From: Elmis aenea | Lineage: Eukaryota > Arthropoda > Insecta > Coleoptera > Elmidae | Direction: 5' to 3' | DNA length: 64,000 bases | Assembly: GCA_947652605.1 (NCBI GenBank) | Contig: OX393576.1 | Span: 63,650,966 to 63,714,965 of the forward strand | Shown here: piece after piece, positions 1 through 10,066 of the stretch | Position numbering within the stretch: the stretch's first letter is position 1 | How the letters are laid out: each line of letters begins with the position of its first letter | The notes under the pieces: model-generated | What the model was told of the DNA's origin: nothing | The model's input: the letters and a program-made list of their open reading frames with translations, nothing else | Database searches by the model: none | Program-made: the position numbers and the translations under genes

Positions 1-54
1 CGAAGGATGCCCACGGCATACTAGCGTGCCGCGGCACAGGTTAAAAAACACTGC
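1..54. mobile_element. Probable hAT-like element terminus (fragment)
   Basis: The window opens with a GC-richer piece ending in ggttaaaaaacactg, which resembles the end of common hAT-type non-autonomous elements. The rest of the element would lie outside the window. From 55 to 561 the sequence is AT-rich and I see no gene or repeat in it. The call rests on a terminal motif only. Confidence 0.25.
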
Positions 55-561
55 AAACTATCTCTTCCTTATTTTTATGTTAATCTGTTTACAAATTGTG
101 TATTTGATATTTCAGAAAAAAAAATACAAATAAGCAAATCAAACATAAACGCACATATATTATTTACTTTTTGCACATTCGAAGCAATGAATAAAATCTG
201 TTAAGCGGAATTCGTTTGCCACTGAGATAATCATTAAAAAAAAACAACTCCGGGCACTTCCATGAAAACCGCGACTCTTTGATGTCAATTAATTATAGTT
301 TTATCTGTTATTTAAATCGTTTGATGTTTTTATCAATGCAACTAACCGCACAATTGATGTTTAATATTTCTTTCATTACGTTATTAACAGCGCAAATAGA
401 TAACAGAATCCACGAGAAATCATAAATATATAATAATATAATTTAGTTCATACATTTATGCTACATTAATTTCTTAACGATTATAATGAAAAGTTTAATA
501 TAAACAAAATTTAAACAAATCACCGTATTTGGCAAAGTTTTATTTTTTTATTCGCACTAAC

Positions 562-1265
562 CAGGGAGGTCACGATATGTTGTCGCTAGAATCTGATCAA
601 GGTTGTGTTTATTGCATCAAGAAGGTCAAAACTAAATGTTTTACAGAGTTATACGTGCCACTCGCCATTTCCTGCGGAAAAATAGAGGGAAAACTGAAAA
701 GTTGAATAATAAAAGTAATTTTTGCGATCGCGTTGGCCATGAAACCGTAAGAGATAAAATCAAAATTCTTCTATTTACCAATTCGCGCATCCTTTGCAAG
801 TAAAATGGTGCAAATTTTTTGAAAAAATCCCAAACGGTTCCGGAGAAAAATGCGAAAAACGAGGCCCTTGTAAAAACGGGTTCCCCTATGTTAAACGCCT
901 ATTCAAGTCGCATAGATTTAGTTATAACAGATATACCACAACTCCCAAATCATAGCGCTTTTGCAGGAGTTTCGTTTTTGACGTTTTTCTCCGAAACCGT
1001 TTAAGATTTTTTCAAAAACATTGTACCATATTACTTGCAAAGGATGCGCGAATTAATTAATAGAAGAATTTCGATATTATCTCTGACGGTTTCATGGCCA
1101 ACGCGGTCGCAAAAATTACCTTTATTATTCAACTTTTCAGTTTTTCCCCTGTTTTTCCAGAGGAAATTGCCAGTGGCTCTGTAAAACATTTATTTTTGAC
1201 GTTCTTGATACAATAAACACAGCGTTAATCAAATTCTAGCCACAACATATCGTGACTCTCCCTTG
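562..1265. mobile_element. Foldback (long inverted repeat) element
   Basis: Two arms of about 300 bp, roughly 562-870 and 960-1265, are reverse complements with scattered mismatches. Both outer ends read close to AGTCACGATATGTTGT when read inward. The loop is about 90 bp. The short open frame at 819-1004 spans the hairpin and is not a gene. No transposase is present, so this is a non-autonomous foldback element or MITE. No clear target duplication could be read at the ends. Confidence 0.75.
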
Positions 1266-2147
1266 TAAGTTATTTACGGACATTTTTCCAAAAAACAGAA
1301 GCATAAATTACGTTAAAAAACGATAACGTTTACCCCAATCCACAGTTATTCTTTTCGTTTTCGTGATTTTCATTAAAGTAATATCAACTATGTAATGGTA
1401 AAATAAACCTACTAATAGCAACCAATTAGAATTGGTCATCATTTGCACATTACATTAAAATTTAAAATAGTAATGTGAGTTTCTACTACGTTATATTACC
1501 CTCTGCATAATTTTAAACCTTAATAATTACATTTTAGGTTCATTATGCGTACATAATTTTGTAAAATAAAGCAGACTCTCGATTAACCGGTATCCCTTTG
1601 ATCGTGAAGCTAAACCGAAACATTTAAAAATTCGTAACAATATTTTTTTAAATATCTACCAAAACAATGTATTTAAAAAAATCAAAAAACATTGATTTGA
1701 ATTAAAAAATCAAAAAAATCACGATTTTTTTTAATTATTTTAAAAAACTTGACCATTTTCCCTTTTTACAACTAATTTATTCGTTATTCACGCAGCTTTA
1801 TATCTTCTATACAGCGTCATTCAAAAAGTATTAACAAATGAAAAAGTTTTTTACTAAACATTTCTCAGAAACTTTTGTTCCTGATAAAAGTTGGTTGTAC
1901 ACCTAAACTAATTAAAAGATGGAAAAATTTCACAAAAATGTATACGATACCGGTCGGCCACGAATTCGTCCCCAGCTACCTGGATCCCTTTAATCCCACA
2001 CACGAATTCGTCCCCGGCCAAAGGATTAGGCCAAATGACTTATTTATCACTAGATTACTAGTTAATCATGTCTATACTAATAAACGGTGGTTTCTTCGTT
2101 TCCAATATAACTTTCGTTTTCATTTCTCTGCAAAACCTTGTTGAAAA
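1266..2147. other. Intergenic, mostly unrecognised; contains a hAT-like fragment
   Basis: No supported gene. Bases 1640-1830 (alternating poly-A/T with repeated ATTGATTT, then a stretch near ttattcgttattcacgcag) match the left part of the element at 61309-61846 and are a truncated copy of that family. Around 1958-2015 the sequence cacgaattcgtcccc occurs twice. The 89-codon open frame at 1875-2144 has no recognisable domain. Confidence 0.45.
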
Positions 2148-2723
2148 TAGATGTGAAAAAGTGTTTGACTGAACGTGGCCAAGAGGCATTAATTGTGGAT
2201 TGCAACAAATTCACCAAGCACAAACTTTTGCAAAGTGGCGAAAAGATGCTGTGTGAGAAGCTGCCAAGCAAAAGTATTTACGATTGGTGAAGAATTCACC
2301 ATAATCAGAAGTGTGTTAGTGCACAACCACGAAACTAACAATAAAAAATTGAATCGTCAAGTTCTCAGTAACGCCGCGAAGCGGAAAGCTAACGAGGAAC
2401 TAGACGAGAAACCTTCAAAAATATTACATTTGGAAATAGGGAACCACAAAAAAGAATTTAGCACTGTATCTTTAAGAGATATGAATTATATTAGAAACAA
2501 TATATACAGAAGAAGACGCAAGGACCACCCAGCTGCACCAAAAAGTATGGAAGAAATAATACATGTTTTGGATCAAATGCACCTTCAAACCATTTATAGT
2601 ACGTACGTAGTAAGTGGAATTGATTTTCCGGTTAAATCGGTTATCCGGCATTTCGTTTTTCTATCCACCCCGGTAAATCGAAGGTATGTTGTACATCGGT
2701 TAGACTTTGATGTGCTGCATTGA
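2148..2723 (+). pseudogene. FLYWCH zinc-finger relic, probably from a MULE-type transposon
   Basis: The first part (from about 2151, frame of 2171) encodes the start of a FLYWCH domain, including EALIVDCNKFTKHK. The domain then continues in another frame (from about 2244) with CVRSCQAKVFT and the closing VHNHETNN histidines, so a single-base-type frameshift interrupts it, and the conserved central Trp is lost at the break. Downstream, RDMNYIRNNIYRRRRKDHP and LDQMH resemble the linker seen after FLYWCH domains in insect MULE-derived proteins. No transposase core follows before the frame ends at 2723. What is seen is the broken domain; the MULE origin is inference from family knowledge. Confidence 0.5.
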
Positions 2724-2957
2724 AAAGAATTCAAATCTATCCTCCTTGTTAATAGTTGAACAGTAATGATATTTGAACAAAGCGACTATCACACAAGTCG
2801 ACCGACAATTATCGAACACTATTGACTGTAAAACTAGCAAATTCAATCGGCGGAAATAAGTAGAATATCACTTATTTAGCTGTAGAATAATTTATTTTAG
2901 TCGAATGCGTAGAAGCGCCTAAGAAATGTTGTTGAAAGTATCGTATTCCATGAAAGG

Positions 2958-5210
2958 GATTTTTTTTTCTTGTAAAGAGCCGATATCATTACTTGACTTT
3001 AATTAACCAATCAGCTTGCACTTTCACAAGCGTAAGCAGGCGTCGTTTTTGCGGCTTCTTTCAACATGACATTATACTGATTATTTGATACTTTCGCTAT
3101 TCACGCAGCTAAATTACAGTGTATTTGTGAGAATGGAACCATCAGAAGACCTGGAGGAACAATATTCGCCGAGCAGATGGTCAAAAAGGTATTCAAGGGC
3201 GGAAGTGGTCGATAAACACATCGAATTTGTAACTAACGGTAATTATAACATTTCTTGTCGCTCAAAAACTTTAATATAGGTAGTCATAAAATAAAACTTT
3301 TAAGCTAAATGCAATTAGATATTATTTTTGAGTTTCATTGATGATACTCTTCGCGCAGTTAGAGAATTTTGCTTAGAACCAGTTTTGCTAATTTTTAAAA
3401 TTGTATCTTTAAAAGTTACGTTTATTTTTATATGATATTTCAGTTAATGTGAAAACTACTTTAAAAGTAAATCAATTCAATTAATATACGAGTGCTATAT
3501 ATTAATACGCCACCTGTCAACTCCTGATTTTCACATTTAAGATGGAAAGACCGGACGATTACAAAATAATGTCTCACACCCTTCATCAAATACATTAGTT
3601 GTTCACAACTATAAGTATCACGAGATTTTGTTTTGAAATATCAGACCGTAGACAATTGTTTTATTTATCTTATATTTAATAAGGCCGTTCACCTATTATT
3701 TATTTACACAGATATTAACCCATAATTGTAATACTTTGTTTACTTTCGTATATTTCAGTAAGTAAAGAAGTTAAAAAAACCATACCGTGTGAGTTGGATG
3801 AAGCCTATGGACCATCCGACTCTGAGAAAATGGATATATTTGGCACAGACTTACCGCAAAGTAAATATTTTAACATAAAATATTAAAATTGTATCCCAAA
3901 ATATCTTTCGCTGATTTTTTAGATTCTCCCCTATTTATTTATGTCCATGGTGGATATTGGCAACAGTTATCCCGCAGTATGTCGAGTTACATTGTAGAAC
4001 CTCTTTATAAGAATAAATTCAGAGTTATAATCGTCGGATATACGTTATGTCCCCAGGCATCATTAACAGAAATAGTATATCAGATACAATGTGCATTTTT
4101 AAAATGTCTCCGTTATGCTGAATCTTTTAAATCGAGGTAAGGGTAAATATTGAAATATACAGGGTGGTCCACTTTTTAGTAGCAGGACTAACAGTTAAAA
4201 TTTGGGGTTTACTTTTTGTTATTAACTTTAATAGCTCATTGCATTTTTATTTTTGGTTTAGAGATAACAAAATTCAATGTCTCAACATTTTAGGGCATTC
4301 AACACAGGATGCAGTAGCATTTCAAATTTTTGTGTTACATGAAATAACAATTATGTACATCAAATTTGGTTTTTTTTTTTTTTATTTTCACTATAATTTC
4401 GATGTTAATACTCTTTATATTTACTTTTTCAGCGCTATTTATCTTTGTGGTCATTCAGCTGGTGCACATCTCATCGCAAATTTATTTCAAGTGTTTATGG
4501 ATGCTTTAGGAGAAAGGGCTTACAAACAATTAAAAGCTGTATATTTAATAAGCGGCGTATACGATATAATTCCTCTGATAAACACGACCATCAACGATGC
4601 AATACAACTTAATTTCGCAATTGCAAAAAAACTTAGTCCTATGCACCAAAACTTTGTGGCCAACAAGAAAATACGATTTTTTTTCTTTGTTGGAGAAAAT
4701 GAGAGTCCGGCGTTCAAAAAACAGTCTGAAGATTTTCACAAAAAATTGTTAGAAAATGGATATAGAAGTGATTTTCTTGTTGTTAAAAATGTGGATCATT
4801 TCAATATTGTGGAAAGGTTAAATGATGAACATTATGAAGTTATGAAGCTTTTTATAAATATGAACAAAAATAAGAAGGTTAAATAATTTGAATGGAACAT
4901 ACAATTTAATTTTGTAGCAAAAATTAATAAAACAAATAGCAAAATAGAACAACTTTCTGATAATGAAACCAAACGACTTTAAAAGACTTGATATTTAAAA
5001 AAAAACACAAAGTTATTCTTTATTTAAACTCACGCACTTCATTTGTATTGGCTGACCATAAATCCATCCAAAAGTTTCCTTCTGCTGTATTTATGCTTTT
5101 CATTTAAGTTTTACATTTTTTGTGTCAAAAGTTATTATGACGATCTAAATTTGTGCAACTAATGCATAACCTGCAGGAAGAGTCAAATTTGATATATTTT
5201 TTTAATAAAT
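2958..5210 (+). repeat. Segmental tandem duplication, copy A (kynurenine formamidase)
   Basis: This segment is repeated at 9893-14455 with high identity in exons, introns and about 110 bp upstream. The left boundary is near the shared ttttttttcttgtaaagag and the right boundary lies in the 3' flank near the shared atgcataa. Copy A keeps short introns. Its third intron holds a solo terminus (tacagggtggtcca at about 4160) of the element family that is complete in copy B. Confidence 0.85.
3133..4886 (+). CDS. Kynurenine formamidase, copy A
   Basis: Hydrolyses N-formylkynurenine to kynurenine and formate, the second step of tryptophan breakdown. Coding exons 3133-3238, 3759-3860, 3923-4136 and 4433-4886 give 291 residues, close to vertebrate AFMID. 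The N-terminal EDLEEQYSPSRW matches the family start. The oxyanion-hole motif HGGYW is at residues 78-82, the nucleophile Ser149 lies in GHSAGAH, and the catalytic His263 lies in VDHF. The position of the family's catalytic Asp is Glu231 (GENESPAF, where AFMID has an Asp before SPEF). All introns are GT-AG with consistent phase. ATG 3133 was chosen because the family-like sequence begins there. A possible polyadenylation signal lies near 4926. The same gene is repeated at 10067-14140. Family assignment is secure; activity of the Glu variant is not shown. Confidence 0.92.
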
Positions 5211-5225
5211 AAAAAGAATATTATT

Positions 5226-5660
5226 GTTAGTTTTATCGAGCTTTTTTAACTTAAAATTAGTTGTATACCATGCACCAACTTTTCTCAAGAATAAAATTTT
5301 CCGAGAAATCGATAATAAAAAACTTTTTCACTTGTTGCAAACTTTGTGAATGTTGACACTACTATAAAATTCAAGAACGAAAATTTAACGTCAAATTTCT
5401 GACTTCTAAAAAAAAAATTACCACGATTTTTTTTGTAAATTGTATAATAAGGGCACTTTACTTTTGCGAATATTTTTAAAATCCAGGGTCATATAATTTT
5501 TTTTCCAACTTTAAAATTTGTTTTGGTTCATGCATCAACTTTTATCAAGAATCAAATTTTCTGAGAAATCGATAATAAAAAACTCTTCCTATTGTTGCAG
5601 ACTGTTTGAATAAGGCTGTAGATCTTTTGATTCTAAAATTTATTATTATTGTAATAGGAC
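5226..5660. mobile_element. Fragment of the AT-rich hAT-like family (internal part)
   Basis: This stretch matches, in reverse orientation, the interior of the element at 21273-22221 (shared ccatgcaccaact, followed by gagaaatcgataataaaaaac). Two diverged copies of the same block, about 300 bp apart (5226 and 5520), show that the family has an internal duplication. No ends are visible. Confidence 0.6.
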
Positions 5661-6281
5661 GGAAAGTTAAAAAATGTTGTTTGATACTGATGCCTGAATC
5701 CTTTAAATTGAAGAATCTGACGTCCACTGAAATTTGTTCTTGATGACTAATATTGGAAGTCCCATCAAGGATGATGGAAAAATGTATTTTGCTTTTTCAA
5801 TCAATGTAAAATTTTAGTTTTAATACTGGTTTTCATTATGGTACTTATTACATTATGAATTTTATCTTCAAAGTACTGAGACATATTTGTGTGCACTTTC
5901 ATTTAGGATATATTGATATGTTCAAATTTCGCTATCAATTCACGTAAATCAGGGTGATCGTAATTTAGAAATCCAACAGAGGAGTACCCAGTCGGCCAAT
6001 TAAAAAATCGTCAACTAAGGTGGCCGATGGTAAATACGGATTCCACTTGAAGCATGAAGCCACCGAGGAGCTCATGTAGAGTTTTCAACATATCGCGATT
6101 GCTTCGCCAAAAAAAGTGAACCTCGATTCGTATCGAGCGTCGTTTTATACGCTTTTCTATATACCTGGAGGACAAAATCCACCTCTTATTGGGATGAACA
6201 AATCGTGTAAAGAATATTTATGCTAATGGGGATAAAAATCACAAAATGTTCGTTTCTTAATTGGTTACCAACACTTGTGTA
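5661..6281. other. Intergenic, no gene recognised
   Basis: Somewhat GC-richer between about 5960 and 6200. All frames are broken by stops and I recognise no protein family. It may be a decayed transposon. Confidence 0.3.
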
Positions 6282-7603
6282 GGGGAAAGTACCCATGAAT
6301 GGGACAATTTTCTTAATTGTTGACAAATTTTTCAATAATAGCTCAGATGAATATGCTGTGTTACCCCAGTAATGTGTTTTAATGTAACAAAAGTGTTTTG
6401 AAACAAGTAAACGTGATTTGTAACGTTAACAAACTTTTATAAATAGAAATATATTTTGAGTGCGATGTCCCAATATGGGAACACTTGTTCCTAGAGTGGG
6501 ACATGAGAAATCAATGAATGGGACGCCACATATAATTTTTATTTATTAATCAGTAAACAACTTGAAATGTTATAAACATAAATGCAAGATGAGATAATAT
6601 AAAATATATAAGATAACATAAAAGACAGCGTTTTTTATAACTTTACAACATTATAAATAATATTAAAGAATTTTTCCAATGTCTTTTTCTAAATATAAAA
6701 AATTTTATTAGCCATTTTCTACCTGCTTTTTTATTTTCTTCCCACTTTTTCGGAAGATTAATTTTTAAAGCTACATGCTACAGCAAACTGATATGCTAGT
6801 TCTCTGGCTTGCAGTGTAGTTAATCCGTGACACATTTTTGAAGCAGACTGAAAATATTCGGATAATGCTTTCCTCATTAATTGAAAATATTCTGCGATTT
6901 CCAATATTTGGATCGTGTTTAAAAGTGTGGGTTCTCGTTTTGCTTTATTAACAGCTCTATGTAAAGAAGATTTAGAAATACCTGTGCATTTTGCAACTTC
7001 CCGAATAGAAACCTTGTTTTTAATTATTTCACCGCCGATTCCATTGCGTTGAAGAAACGCGGATCCTTTTCTGTTTTTCCATTTTATCCTTTAAAGTTTA
7101 AATTAAGCAAAAAATATCTAAATATTTATAACAGAAACTGTTTTAGAGTAAGAATATATAAATTCTTTAAATAAAAAAAGTTATCTTTGTTTGCGACGTG
7201 TCCCAATTAAGGATCAGTAATATGTCCCATTCAGAGGATAGGGACAATTTGTCAAACATAACTTTACTGACACTTAACCTAAAAGCTAATTGACTTGAAG
7301 TTTTGTTATTTAATAGGTATAATATGCATGTACTTAAATAAGTTATTGGAGTTACCGAATTTCATTAAACTTTTTCAAGATATCATTGAGTTCACAAACA
7401 ACAATATTTACTTTTTAGTTACACAATTTTAATTCTGATATTACACGATTGTATATCAACATGAGAACTTCTAAATGGGGTAGTACATTAGGTACGCGAT
7501 CTACCATCTATTGATGAGTGCACGTACATAAAGATTTGTGTTTAACTATAGTGTATTAAGAATGTCCCATCCAAGGACTGTCCCATTCAAGGGTACTTTC
7601 CCC
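6282..7603. mobile_element. Pogo-like DNA transposon, decayed
   Basis: Flanked by TA on both sides, with inverted ends GGGGAAAGTACCC at 6282 and GGGTACTTTCCCC ending at 7603. The subterminal regions repeat the motif ATGGGACA in both orientations. The TA target and the transposase relic on the minus strand (separate entry) place it in the Tc1/mariner-pogo superfamily. At 1322 bp it is too short for an intact element. Confidence 0.75.
6700..7085 (-). pseudogene. Relic N-terminal helix-turn-helix of a pogo/Tigger-type transposase
   Basis: Reading the minus strand from about 7085 gives a stretch with VSIREVAKCTGISKSSLHR (psq-like helix-turn-helix), then MCHGLTTLQARELAYQFA, and KKAGRKWLIKF near the end. 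This order is typical of the DNA-binding half of pogo/Tigger/CENP-B-type transposases. The DDE catalytic domain is absent and the frame dies at about 6700. It sits inside the TA-flanked element at 6282-7603, as expected for its own transposase. The match is by motif recognition only. Confidence 0.6.
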
Positions 7604-7605
7604 TA

Positions 7606-9355
7606 CTTGGTGGTGGCATCTTAAAAAGTTAGTGTGTTGCTCGCTCATTGGCTTTTTGAAAACCCCTCCTATGCACAGTATAAAACAAATTTAACTTGGA
7701 TTCTCCCACTATTATAACTGCAAAATCAAACGTTTCAAAACTACAAAACTAACACAATATCAATCATTAACCGCAATTTCTTAAAAATGAATTACCTATA
7801 CTCTTCTAATAACTTTACATACCTTTCCGTTATAAAACATGCGTTGTTTGCTATAAATAAAAAGTCTACAAACTTCAAAAAATTGCTTAATCCTAATAAT
7901 GACATTTTTTACTTTATAGGTAACAGAGTGAGTCTATGGAACTTTTTAAGAGTTCTGAATCTACTGTTGGATGCATATTTTTTAGTACAGCTCGAAAAAA
8001 TCTATAATGTTTCATTTGATAAGGGTGAAATTCGATTTCTTTTTCTCTTAAGGCTTTTGTGATTTTTGTTTAAGCTTCAATAGTAGTTAACTCCAATTTT
8101 CAGCGCCATAACTAAGAAAAAGAGGATGTTTTATTAAATGATCCAGGCTTAATCAGAATAAATATTCTGTTAAAATTATAAATATTTAGAGTGTTCTGAT
8201 TTTAAGCAATCTTTTTTAAGGTTTTTAAGCCCTATTTACTAGGTACGTTGCTAAGAAAACTGTTTGATTAGCAAAATCTTTAAGTCGTATTTTTTAACAA
8301 AGGTAATAGCAAAAATTTGTGTAATTCACTATGTATATTGCTAAGAGATAAGCAATAACAATACTTGTTACGGAAAACATTTATTGCTAAGCAACAACAC
8401 ATTTCTAATTTCATATAACTATCTTTTTCAGGTAATTGCTATTGGAAAAGTTTATGGTTACTAAGCAAGATCGCTAATATTTTTCATTCAGGAGTTGTAC
8501 TTGTAACTATGCTAAATATCAGATAAGCAATAACTTAAAGTGTAGAATTTTGTGGTTTCTAGCAGTAGCAAGATATCAATAAAATAACTCCGGTAGGTTT
8601 AGATCTCAACTTCAACCGCCTAAATGATTTTGAAAATGTTGCAACTGGATTAATTTATCCGTTAAATTAGCATGTCAGGTATTTTATTAAAACAGAAGCA
8701 GCTTTTTGTTAGTTTAAAATAAAACAATTTCTTTTGACATTTTACTTACACAGTTTGCGCTAGTGCTTTGGTTTTCAGAGTTTCAAGACTTATTCTAATT
8801 AATGAATTTGGGTTATAAAGTATAAACGAAGCTGCTTTTCTATTTTACTGTGTCTGGCATCCACTTCTTGTACAAGTTTATTTTTTCTGAAAAATTTTGC
8901 TCGATGATGAGAATGGTATCACATTATTTTAAAATAAAATTGAAAAGAGCTGTATCCAATACGCTGTTTCTGTTTCAAGGAACACAAATCTGACCAGAAA
9001 ATAATACGATTGATAGGGGGTATTTTAATGTAAACGTTTTTTAAATTTTTATTGGGCACTGGTGATAGATATTGTTTCCAGCTCTTCCATCTTTGGTTAT
9101 GTCACGTTGCACAATAAATAATGATATTAAAACTACAATGGGCGCTTAAGTTGTAGCAGTTACATTTACGTTTTATTAAAAAAAAAAAAAGTTCGCCTTA
9201 GGTAAAGCGTAAAGCAAATAAGTTCTGCACACCAAAACAAATAACGCAAATACTGTTTCAAAGATGATCCTTAACTATTTTTCCATTTATATTTATAGGT
9301 GTAGTTACAGTTATATTTTGAGTAAGGAACAAATAACAGGTAAAACATGTAATGT
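7606..9355. other. Intergenic, no gene supported
   Basis: A 91-codon frame at 7787-8062 is Leu/Phe/Asn-rich without a recognisable domain and looks like chance. Bases 8100-8560 contain many loose repeats of gctaagca/agcaataac but no defined unit. A TATA-like word lies near 7679 with no gene behind it. Nothing else is seen. Confidence 0.4.
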
Positions 9356-9780
9356 ATACAGGGTTATTCAAATTCGAGGCCCACCATGGGGATCTCGCTT
9401 ACAAAGTTGCTAAATTTGATGCTCATTGATAATCCAAAGAGAAATTGGGAATATCTCAAACGTTATTCGAGAAAATTAGGAAAAACCGGAAACTACAATT
9501 TTTGAAAATTGTCTATAACTCCTTTGGAATTTGAAATATTTTAAATATGTAAAGACATTGCCCTAGCAACTTTTCAAGCCGAATCGAATGGTGGTCACAA
9601 ATTTTTGCTAGATCGATTCGTATTTGTTTTATGACAACCAACTTTGTTTTTTCTTATGGACTCAATTTTTGCTATTTACATAATCAATTAGCATTAATTT
9701 TTCTGAATCCATTGATATTACACATGGTATTTTACTTCTACATTAATTGTCAAATTTGAAAAAATACGTTTTAAACAATA
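9356..9780. mobile_element. Truncated CAGGG-type foldback element, one arm
   Basis: Begins TACAGGGTTATTCAAATTCG, followed by the ggggatctcgctta block seen in the element at 32750-34207. The opposite arm and end are not found before copy B of the duplicated segment begins at about 9893. Confidence 0.5.
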
Positions 9781-10066
9781 ACAACTATAAATCAGGTAGG
9801 TCGGTCATTGTAGTTTATGTTGTTTCCATGACTACCAATCAACAAACTAAAAGTCTGTTACTTGTCACATTAATAAATTCGTAAAAATTAACTTTTTTTT
9901 TCTTGTAAAGAGCCGATATCATTACTTGAATTTAATTAACCGATCAGCTTGCACTTTCACAAGCGTAAGCAGGCGTCGTTTTTGCAGCTTCTTTCAACAT
10001 GACATTATACTGATTATTTTGATACTAACGCTATTCTCGCAGCTAAATCACAGTGTATTCGGGAGA

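Noticed and set aside
819..1004. 61-residue open frame
   Set aside because: It runs through the loop of the foldback element and has no domain.
7787..8062. 91-residue open frame with a possible TATA word upstream
   Set aside because: Low-complexity Leu/Phe/Asn composition, no domain, and AT-rich sequence in which such frames arise by chance.
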